5,030 bases of DNA from Prevotellaceae bacterium. Lineage in GTDB: Bacteria; Bacteroidota; Bacteroidia; Bacteroidales; Bacteroidaceae. Shown here in pieces: positions 1-5,030 of the stretch. Every line of letters begins with the position of its first letter. Position 1 is the first letter of the stretch. The stretch is from the NCBI GenBank assembly GCA_030523505.1, contig JAUNIK010000066.1, positions 5,179 through 10,208 on the forward strand, in the 5' to 3' direction. Made by a program: the position numbers and the translations under genes. Below the pieces are notes generated by a model. It was not told where the DNA came from. It did not search any database and was given only the letters and a program-made list of their open reading frames with translations.

Positions 1-60
1 GGAGGAAAAAGGTAAAAGAGTGAAACGGTAGAAGATTGACAAGGTTAACACAGAAAAGTA

Positions 61-90
61 TAGGGCGTGTCAGTTGTTTGACACGCCCTA
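61..90. terminator. 12-bp hairpin, probable terminator of the minus-strand transporter, possibly bidirectional
   Basis: Positions 61-72 (TAGGGCGTGTCA) and 79-90 are perfect reverse complements, giving a 12-bp GC-rich stem with a 6-nt loop (73-78). It lies 55 bp beyond the stop codon of the minus-strand transporter gene. Read on the minus strand, the stem is followed by TACTTTTCTG; on the plus strand by TTTAATTATC. Both are T-rich but neither is a perfect U-tract. The hairpin could therefore end the transporter transcript, a plus-strand gene lying left of the window, or both. The stem is seen directly; termination is inferred. Confidence 0.72.
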
Positions 91-110
91 TTTAATTATC
101 TAACTTTTTC

Positions 111-142
111 CCCCTCCCATTACGGGGAGGGATGGGGAGGGG
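111..142. repeat. G-rich palindromic element with a tandem GGGGAGGG motif
   Basis: CCCCTCCC (111-118) pairs perfectly with GGGGAGGG (124-131) across a 5-nt ATTAC loop. A second copy of the G-rich motif follows at 134-142, two bases later, so 124-142 carries four runs of three or more Gs with loops of 1-2 nt. The element ends 3 bp short of the transporter's stop codon. It resembles the short intergenic palindromes that recur in many Bacteroidetes genomes, but only one unit is visible here, so membership of a dispersed family is inference. It may act as a 3' mRNA stabiliser, a secondary terminator or a G-quadruplex. Confidence 0.55.
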
Positions 143-145
143 TCT

Positions 146-1633
146 TTAGAACTTATCCATTACACCCATTGTACCGAGTACGATGAGGAGGCCATAACCG
201 AGTGCCATTGAGATGATACCCATGATTACACCAACCTTAGCCATCTGGTTGGTCTTAACGAGACCAGTAGAATAAGCAATAGCATTTGGAGGTGTAGAGA
301 TTGGCAATGCCATAGCGAATGATGCACAGAGAGCAACACCTACAACGAGGGTTGTCACACCACCGATACCTGCGAGCTGATCGCTCATACCTGTACCTAC
401 AGTGATGAGGATTGGAACGAGGAGGGCTGCTGATGCAGAGTTACTGATGAAGGTAGAGAGTACCCAGCAGAGAAGACCTGCACCGATGAGAACGGCAAAT
501 ACAGGGAATGTGTCGAAAGGAATGCTCTCAACCATTGCCTTTGCAAGACCAGACTGCTTCATACCTGTACCGAGGGCGAAACCACCGGCTACCATCCAGA
601 GCACTGACCAGTCGATGTGCTTGATATCCTCTGAATTAACAATACCGAGGGCAGTGAATGCACCTACAGGGAAGAGGGCTACTACATAAGAGTTGATACC
701 GAAAATCTTCTCACCACACCAAAGGAGAATGGTGACAGCCATGATGATATAGATAGCGTTTGTCTCCCAACCTGGCTTTGCACCACCTTCAATCTGGAAC
801 TCAAGACGGTCAGAGGTGAACTTATACATACGGAGAAGCAATACCCATGCGATGAGGAGGATAACGAGCATGAGCGGAGTCATGATAACGAGCCAGTCGA
901 GGAACGAGATGTTGATACCAGCGTCCTTCAAAGCACCGAGGGCGATACCGTTAGGAGGTGTACCGATAGGTGTTGCGATACCACCGATGTTACAACCGAT
1001 AGGAATAGCAAGGGCAAGAGCAATACGACCACGCTCGTTCTCTGGCAATGCCTTGAAGACAGGAGCAAGGAAGGTGAGCATCATAGCTGCAGTAGCAGTG
1101 TTACTTACGAACATTGAGAAGATAGCTGTTACGAGCATGAAACCGAGGAGCACAACCTTTGAGTTGGTACCGAAAGGCTTCAACATGTAACGAGCGAGTG
1201 TAACATCAACACCACTCTTAGATGCTACCAAAGCAAGGATGAAACCACCCATGAAGAGCATAACAACAGGGTCGGCGAATGCAGCGATGATGTCCTTGTA
1301 AGGAATCAAACCTGTGAGCTGTACTACCTCAACACCCTTCTTGTCGATAGTCTCTACATCGATACCACTGAAATACTGTGGATCGATGAGCGTGGCTATG
1401 GCGGAGTCAGACACCGTGAAGAGCATAACCACAATGATTAACACTGACGTTACCCACGCAGGAACACCTTCGAGGATCCACATAAGAGCGGCGAACACGA
1501 AGATGGCAATCATACGCTGCTGGATAACAGTAAGATTGGCAATACCGAATGCTGTTGATGGGAGCATCAGAATTACCATGGTAATGAAAAGGACAATCGC
1601 AATCTTGACTGTCTTTACTACTGTTGGATTCAT
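146..1633 (-). CDS. DASS/SLC13-family (INDY-type) sodium:anion symporter, probably for dicarboxylates
   Basis: Complete 495-residue inner-membrane permease of the divalent anion:Na+ symporter family (Na_sulph_symp; TC 2.A.47), a usual length for bacterial members. The protein is strongly hydrophobic throughout, with roughly 11 membrane segments plus re-entrant hairpins. The family's internal duplication is visible: SNT at residues 177-179 followed by TPIGTPPN at 221-228, mirrored by SNS at 397-399 followed by PISTPPN at 444-450. In structurally characterised relatives (VcINDY) these paired motifs form the two Na+ sites and the carboxylate-binding site. Residues about 74-117 are a polar stretch between membrane segments that looks longer than in compact homologues. 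The ATG at 1633 has an A-rich leader without a clear Shine-Dalgarno sequence and lies about 80 nt downstream of a predicted promoter. Gene neighbours do not reveal the substrate; succinate, fumarate or malate are plausible, sulfate or citrate less so. Confidence 0.93.
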   Translation of the reverse strand: MNPTVVKTVKIAIVLFITMVILMLPSTAFGIANLTVIQQRMIAIFVFAALMWILEGVPAWVTSVLIIVVMLFTVSDSAIATLIDPQYFSGIDVETIDKKGVEVVQLTGLIPYKDIIAAFADPVVMLFMGGFILALVASKSGVDVTLARYMLKPFGTNSKVVLLGFMLVTAIFSMFVSNTATAAMMLTFLAPVFKALPENERGRIALALAIPIGCNIGGIATPIGTPPNGIALGALKDAGINISFLDWLVIMTPLMLVILLIAWVLLLRMYKFTSDRLEFQIEGGAKPGWETNAIYIIMAVTILLWCGEKIFGINSYVVALFPVGAFTALGIVNSEDIKHIDWSVLWMVAGGFALGTGMKQSGLAKAMVESIPFDTFPVFAVLIGAGLLCWVLSTFISNSASAALLVPILITVGTGMSDQLAGIGGVTTLVVGVALCASFAMALPISTPPNAIAYSTGLVKTNQMAKVGVIMGIISMALGYGLLIVLGTMGVMDKF

Positions 1634-1718
1634 TTGTTGTTTATTTTAAATTTTGGTTTTAATATCCTTGGTAAAATCGAAAACATCGATAGTTACATGT
1701 TGCAAGAGTAATTCTATG

Positions 1719-1750
1719 CAAAATTAGTCCAAATGTATTAGACTACCAAA
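1719..1750 (-). promoter_or_regulatory. Bacteroidetes-type promoter of the DASS transporter gene
   Basis: Read on the minus strand, TTTG (1750-1747) is followed after exactly 20 bp by TAATTTTG (1726-1719), matching the Bacteroidetes primary sigma consensus TTTG / TAnnTTTG. Transcription should begin around 1713, giving a 5' leader of about 80 nt before the ATG at 1633. The match is seen directly; activity is inferred. Confidence 0.72.
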
Positions 1751-1788
1751 TAAAAAGAAACAAAAGTTAGAAACTTGAGGCTAAAAAG

Positions 1789-1820
1789 TTTGGATAAAGG
1801 CAGAAAATATAGTAAATTTG
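1789..1820 (+). promoter_or_regulatory. Bacteroidetes-type promoter of the SGNH hydrolase gene
   Basis: TTTG (1789-1792), a 20-bp spacer and TAAATTTG (1813-1820) match the TTTG / TAnnTTTG consensus. The expected start of transcription, about 1826-1827, leaves a leader of roughly 25 nt before the ATG at 1851. This also rules out an in-frame TTG at 1818 as translation start, because it lies inside the -7 element. The divergent transporter promoter begins only 38 bp to the left (1750), so the two RNA polymerase sites sit back to back. Confidence 0.75.
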
Positions 1821-1850
1821 CATACACAAAGAAATAAAACCTATTTGATT

Positions 1851-2519
1851 ATGAAAATTAAACTTATTATCCTGCTGTGCTTCGTTGCACTCACAGCGAG
1901 CGCTCAGAAGCGCATTTCCATTCTCGGTGACTCCTACTCCACCTATCAGGGCTATATCACTCCTGCAACAAACGAGATGTGGTACTGGGAACCATGGATT
2001 GACAACCGTACAGATGTGAACGATGTGAAGCAGACTTGGTGGTGGCAACTCATTCACGACAACGGTTACAAGCTCGAACTGAACAACTCATACAGTGGTT
2101 CTACAATATGCTACACTGGTTACGGCGGTGATGACTATACAGCACGCTCGTTCATCACACGAGCACCAAACCTGGGTTCGCCTGATATCATCCTCGTTTT
2201 CGGCGGCACCAACGACTCGTGGGCAAACTCACCTATGGGAGAAATGAAGTGGGAAGGATGGACAGCGGAAGACCTGAAAGCATATCGCCCAGCGGTTTGC
2301 CGTCTTGGACAGTATCTATACAATCTCTACCCAAACACAGAGATATATTTCCTTCTGAACAGTGAGTTGAAGCCAGAGATTGGTGAGGCTATGCAGGAAG
2401 TATGCGACCGTTTCGGTTTCACGATGATTCCACTTCACGACATCGGCAAGAGTTCCGGACATCCAAACATCGCCGGAATGAAAGCTATCGCCGAACAAGT
2501 TGCGAAGGCTTTGAAATAG
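1851..2519 (+). CDS. secreted SGNH/GDSL-family hydrolase
   Basis: Encodes 222 residues. Residues 1-19 form a signal peptide (KIK, then a hydrophobic core, then TASAQ), with likely signal peptidase I cleavage around 18-19, so the mature enzyme is periplasmic or exported. SGNH blocks can be read: block I ISILGDSYS with the predicted nucleophile Ser28; block II NSYSG with the oxyanion Gly83; block III GGTND with Asn121; and the C-terminal His204 in GHPN. The usual DxxH aspartate is replaced by Ser201; the nearest Asp is Asp197. Members of this superfamily are esterases or deacetylases acting on acylated carbohydrates, lipids or other esters, and nothing here fixes the substrate. ATG 1851 is chosen because it begins the signal peptide and lies downstream of the predicted transcription start. 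There is no Shine-Dalgarno sequence, as is common in Bacteroidetes. The gene appears monocistronic, with its own promoter and terminator. Confidence 0.88.
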   Translation: MKIKLIILLCFVALTASAQKRISILGDSYSTYQGYITPATNEMWYWEPWIDNRTDVNDVKQTWWWQLIHDNGYKLELNNSYSGSTICYTGYGGDDYTARSFITRAPNLGSPDIILVFGGTNDSWANSPMGEMKWEGWTAEDLKAYRPAVCRLGQYLYNLYPNTEIYFLLNSELKPEIGEAMQEVCDRFGFTMIPLHDIGKSSGHPNIAGMKAIAEQVAKALK

Positions 2520-2551
2520 GAAATAAATCAATTATTTGCATCAAAATAGAG

Positions 2552-2581
2552 AAAGACCCGCTTTTGGTGGGTCTTTTTTTT
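2552..2581 (+). terminator. intrinsic terminator of the SGNH hydrolase gene
   Basis: AAAGACCC (2552-2559) pairs with GGGTCTTT (2569-2576) across a 9-nt loop, and an unbroken run of eight Ts covers 2574-2581. It starts 32 bp after the hydrolase stop codon. This classic rho-independent terminator separates the hydrolase from the thiamine-regulated unit downstream. Confidence 0.9.
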
Positions 2582-2610
2582 GTATGCTAGACAATAAATT
2601 TGTAATTTTG
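2579..2610 (+). promoter_or_regulatory. Bacteroidetes-type promoter of the riboswitch-receptor unit
   Basis: TTTG (2579-2582), a 20-bp spacer and TAATTTTG (2603-2610) match the TTTG / TAnnTTTG consensus. The -33 TTTG is formed by the last Ts of the preceding terminator plus the next G, so the two signals overlap. Predicted transcription start is about 2616-2617, at the foot of the first leader hairpin and 14-15 nt before the TPP aptamer. Confidence 0.72.
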
Positions 2611-2616
2611 CAAGCG

Positions 2617-2633
2617 AAAGGCAGACTGCCTTT
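2617..2633 (+). promoter_or_regulatory. 5'-terminal leader hairpin overlapping aptamer stem P1
   Basis: AAAGGCA (2617-2623) and TGCCTTT (2627-2633) form a perfect 7-bp stem with a GAC loop. Its 3' strand shares 2631-2633 with the 5' strand of the predicted riboswitch P1 stem, so the two cannot form fully together. It may help the ligand-free state or protect the RNA's 5' end. The pairing is seen directly; the role is inferred. Confidence 0.5.
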
Positions 2634-2710
2634 TAAGGGGTGCTCACTATGTGGTGGGCTGAGATTAGACCCTCTGACCTGATGCGGGTAATGCCGACGA
2701 AGGGATAAAG
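2631..2710 (+). ncRNA. TPP (thiamine pyrophosphate) riboswitch aptamer, THI element
   Basis: The conserved THI-box landmarks occur in order: GGGGTGC (2637-2643), GCTGAGA (2658-2664), ACCCT (2669-2673), GACCTGAT (2677-2684) and GGGTAATGCCGACGAAGGGA (2686-2705). P1 can form between TTTTA (2631-2635) and TAAAG (2706-2710), ending in one G-U pair. P2 pairs the GGGT of the first block with ACCC (2669-2672). P3 is short: GCTCAC (2642-2647) with GTGGGC (2654-2659). The CTGAGA segment is the pyrimidine-recognising part and the GGGTAATGCC...GAAGGGA arm binds the pyrophosphate in known TPP riboswitches. It lies in the leader of the outer-membrane receptor gene and should repress it when intracellular TPP is plentiful. 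Confidence 0.96.
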
Positions 2711-2736
2711 ATTCAATAATTGTATTCTTTTCAGAG

Positions 2737-2770
2737 ACCCCTTATTGTATTATTTATAATATTAATAAGG
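2737..2770 (+). promoter_or_regulatory. riboswitch expression platform: start-region sequestering hairpin with competing anti-sequestor
   Basis: CCTTATT (2740-2746) pairs perfectly with AATAAGG (2764-2770). Inside it TATTA (2748-2752) pairs with TAATA (2757-2761) around a TTTA loop, joined by a G-U pair and one bulged T. The result is a nearly continuous 12-bp Watson-Crick hairpin ending 4 nt before the ATG at 2775. It covers the only Shine-Dalgarno-like bases (AAGG, 2767-2770) and the A/T-rich initiation region. ACCCCTTA (2737-2744) is also the exact complement of TAAGGGGT (2634-2641) in aptamer stems P1 and P2, so aptamer folding and sequestration should be coupled. No U-tract follows, which favours translational over transcriptional control. 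Confidence 0.6.
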
Positions 2771-2774
2771 TATT

Positions 2775-5030
2775 ATGAACAAATTTATTATTTCTGCAAT
2801 GATGCTCTGTGTGCTCGGCACTGGTAGTATCGCTGCTCAAGAAGAAGACTCACTCCGCATCGAGGAACTCAACGAGGTGGTGGTGAAGGGTGTGAAGGCA
2901 CAGAAGGAGGCTCCATTCGCTGTGGCAAACATCAACAAGAAACAACTCAGCACATTCTCGAAGACTGGTCGCGAACTGCCATTCCTTTTCGCACAGACTC
3001 CGGGCGTTGTGGCATGGAGCGAAAACGGACTCGGCACTGGTACCACCTACATGCGAATCCGTGGTGCTGCCGGTTCACGCATCAATGTGACTATCGACGG
3101 TGTTCAGCTCAACTCGCCAGAAGACCAGTGTGTGTTCTGGGCAAACATGAACTCATACGCAGCTCTCCTTGGTAGTGCACAGATCCAGCGCGGTGTTGGT
3201 ACATCGACCAACGGTGACGGTGCTTTCGGTGGTAGCATCGCCCTGACAACAAAGAGTCCATCGGTGACTCCTTCACTCGAGCTCACCGGTTCGTATGGTT
3301 CGTACAACACATATAATGTTGGTGGACAGTTCTCAACAGGACTGCTTTTCAACCATCTCATCTTCGATGGTGCTTACCATCACACTGCTACCGACGGTTT
3401 CATGCACGGAACAGCTGGTAAGTCGGGTTCATACTACGGTGGACTGACATGGCTCGGTAAGGGATTTGTTATCCGCTACAAGAACATCGGCAACTACGAG
3501 AACACCGGTCAGGCCTGGAACGGACTCGACACAGGCGACCTCCTCGACGGTAACTACGGCATGGAGACAGGCTTGAACTCGTATAAGGACTTCTGGAATG
3601 CTGGTCTTGGCAAGTACAACTCACTCTACGAGTACATGAACGATCCTTACGATCCATCAGCAGGTACAAGTCGCTACCAGATGAACGATGGTTCATACTG
3701 GCCAAAAACTACCGATAACTTCTGGCAGGATCACAACATCCTCTCGTTCTCGGCTGACATCAACGACCACTGGAAGACTTCCGCTTCGCTCCACTATACT
3801 TATGGTTACGGCTACTACGAGGAGTTCAAGGGCGACTGCAAACTGAGCAAGTTTGGTATTGCAAACCTCACACTCAGCGATGGTTCAAAGTTGAAGAAGA
3901 CCGACTTCGTGCGCAAGAAGGGCCTCGAGCAGAATGCTTACGGCCTTGTGTGGAACTTCAACTACTCTGACGGCATCAGTGATATCGTGGGTGGTATTTC
4001 GGCACAGCAGTTCGATTCAAACCACTTCGGTTACCTGAACTATATCGCCAACGACGAACTGAGAAACAAGGTGATGAAGAACGGCAAGTACAACTACTAC
4101 AACTCTGACGCTTCAAAGGGTGACGAGAGTGTATTCCTCAAGGCTACAGAGCATGTGACATCATGGTTTGATGTGTTTGCCGACCTGCAGTATCGCTATG
4201 TTTCATACAAGACAAACGGTCAGAACGATAAGTTCTACAGCAATGAGGACGGTACATACACCAACCAGGAGTTGAACATCGACGAGGCTTACCACTTCTT
4301 CAATCCAAAGGCTGGTGTGAACTTCCACTCTAACGGTCATCGTGCTTATGCTTCGGCTGCAATCAGCAACCGTGAACCAGAGCGTAACAACTTCACCGAC
4401 AATGGTTCTTACCCATTCCCTAAGGCTGAGCGCCTGTACGACTACGAACTCGGTTACAGCTACACAGGCAGCAACTGGAATGTGGGCTTGAACGGCTACT
4501 ACATGAAGTACGACAACCAGTTGGTACAGACTGGTGAGGTTTCAGATATCGGCGAGGCTCTGACAACCAACGTGAAGGACTCATACCGCATGGGTGTTGA
4601 ACTTGTTGCTGCATGGGAACCAATCTCTTGCCTCGACATCTACGGAAATGCAGCTCTCTCGCAGAACAAGATCAAAGACTTCGATGAGATTGTAGAGGAC
4701 TGGGACAACGGCAGTGCTACCAACCACTACGACGACTCTACCCTCGCTTTCTCACCATCGGCAATCCTCAACGGATTCCTCACATTCCACAAGTGGGGTC
4801 TTGAGGCTACATGGCACACCAACTTCGTGAGCAAGCAGTATCTCGACAACTCGGAGTGCGACCAGCGCTCCTTGCCAAGCTACACCCAGAGCGACATCGC
4901 TGCAAGCTACACATTCAACATGAAGCGCTTTGCCGGTTTGCGTGAAATCACTATCGGTGCAAACCTCAACAATGTGTTCGACGCTCACTATGCAGCATCT
5001 GGTTGGGTTTACTCGGCTATCTACGCTTCA
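2775..5030 (+). CDS. TonB-dependent outer-membrane receptor, probable thiamine importer (partial, 3' end outside window)
   Basis: The frame is open for 752 codons from ATG 2775 to the window end with no stop. Residues 1-21 are a signal peptide (MNKF, hydrophobic core, SIAA before Gln22). A TonB-box-like segment, EELNEVVVKG, follows at 30-39. The plug domain covers about 42-155, with IRGAAGSRINVTIDGVQLN at 95-113 and QRGVGTSTNGDGAFGGSI ending the plug, as in canonical receptors. The remainder is an aromatic-rich, alternating beta-barrel reaching a typical near-terminal NNVFDAHYAASGW segment, so perhaps 30-45 residues are missing. There is no N-terminal carboxypeptidase-like domain, which argues against a SusC-type glycan transporter. 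Because a TPP riboswitch leads the transcript, the receptor most likely carries thiamine or a derivative across the outer membrane using TonB-ExbBD energy. It matches the Bacteroidetes outer-membrane receptor described upstream of pnuT and thiamine pyrophosphokinase genes. Family is certain from sequence; substrate is inferred from regulation. Confidence 0.92.
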   Translation, partial: MNKFIISAMMLCVLGTGSIAAQEEDSLRIEELNEVVVKGVKAQKEAPFAVANINKKQLSTFSKTGRELPFLFAQTPGVVAWSENGLGTGTTYMRIRGAAGSRINVTIDGVQLNSPEDQCVFWANMNSYAALLGSAQIQRGVGTSTNGDGAFGGSIALTTKSPSVTPSLELTGSYGSYNTYNVGGQFSTGLLFNHLIFDGAYHHTATDGFMHGTAGKSGSYYGGLTWLGKGFVIRYKNIGNYENTGQAWNGLDTGDLLDGNYGMETGLNSYKDFWNAGLGKYNSLYEYMNDPYDPSAGTSRYQMNDGSYWPKTTDNFWQDHNILSFSADINDHWKTSASLHYTYGYGYYEEFKGDCKLSKFGIANLTLSDGSKLKKTDFVRKKGLEQNAYGLVWNFNYSDGISDIVGGISAQQFDSNHFGYLNYIANDELRNKVMKNGKYNYYNSDASKGDESVFLKATEHVTSWFDVFADLQYRYVSYKTNGQNDKFYSNEDGTYTNQELNIDEAYHFFNPKAGVNFHSNGHRAYASAAISNREPERNNFTDNGSYPFPKAERLYDYELGYSYTGSNWNVGLNGYYMKYDNQLVQTGEVSDIGEALTTNVKDSYRMGVELVAAWEPISCLDIYGNAALSQNKIKDFDEIVEDWDNGSATNHYDDSTLAFSPSAILNGFLTFHKWGLEATWHTNFVSKQYLDNSECDQRSLPSYTQSDIAASYTFNMKRFAGLREITIGANLNNVFDAHYAASGWVYSAIYAS

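Noticed and set aside
1..60. Possible C-terminal tail of a plus-strand gene entering from the left
   Set aside because: All three plus frames hit a stop within the first 31 bases, leaving at most 9 residues, too little to support a coding call.
402..1649. Plus-strand open frames of 95-124 codons opposite the transporter
   Set aside because: The minus-strand protein has clear family motifs throughout; the opposite frames are compositional shadows.
1676..1701. Small inverted repeats ATCGA-N5-TCGAT and AACAT-N10-ATGTT in the transporter leader as a possible operator
   Set aside because: Five-base arms in A/T-rich sequence are expected by chance, and they lie downstream of the predicted start with no second copy to support a regulator site.
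1818..1850. In-frame N-terminal extension of the SGNH hydrolase from a TTG at 1818
   Set aside because: The TTG lies inside the predicted -7 element, the extension adds a polar stretch in front of the signal peptide, and the ATG at 1851 starts a standard signal peptide.
1767..2057. 96-codon minus-strand open frame crossing the start of the hydrolase gene
   Set aside because: It lies opposite a well-supported gene and the plus-strand promoter and shows no recognisable domain; read as a shadow frame.
2711..2770. Transcriptional terminator as the riboswitch expression platform
   Set aside because: The only strong hairpin (2740-2770) is followed by TATTATG and not by a U-tract, so a start-region sequestering role fits better.
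3104..4988. Several 67-85-codon minus-strand open frames within the receptor gene
   Set aside because: They are low-complexity antisense frames of a continuous TonB-receptor coding sequence and have no promoter or domain support.

Overview
The window looks like a chromosomal segment of a Bacteroidales bacterium, most likely Prevotella-like. Three things point there. Each transcription unit is preceded by a Bacteroidetes-type promoter (TTTG, 20 bp, TAnnTTTG). Start codons have A/T-rich leaders with little or no Shine-Dalgarno sequence. A TPP riboswitch sits directly in front of a TonB-dependent receptor, an arrangement known from Bacteroidetes thiamine-uptake loci. Placement at genus level is inference.

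Layout: (1) 1-145 is a non-coding 3' region with a 12-bp hairpin (61-90), probably a terminator, and a G-rich palindromic element (111-142). (2) 146-1633, minus strand, encodes a complete 495-residue DASS/SLC13 (INDY-type) anion:sodium symporter. (3) 1634-1850 is a divergent intergenic region with one promoter firing each way. (4) 1851-2519, plus strand, encodes a secreted SGNH/GDSL hydrolase, closed by an intrinsic terminator (2552-2581). (5) 2582-2774 is a regulatory leader with a promoter whose -33 element overlaps that terminator's T-tract, a 5' hairpin, a complete TPP aptamer and a hairpin ending just before the next start codon. (6) 2775 to the window end, plus strand, is a TonB-dependent outer-membrane receptor, 752 codons open and cut by the window edge near its C-terminus.

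The genes appear to be three separate transcription units rather than one operon. The riboswitch and receptor form a functional pair: low TPP should permit synthesis of an outer-membrane thiamine importer, and high TPP should shut it off. The inner-membrane transporter (pnuT-like) and thiamine pyrophosphokinase usually found with this receptor would be expected beyond the right edge. The most informative observation is a mechanism readable from the sequence: an 8-nt leader segment can pair perfectly with either of two alternative partners, giving a translation-level switch that hides the start region. I see no mobile element, CRISPR array, rRNA or tRNA, and no clearly new multi-gene system.
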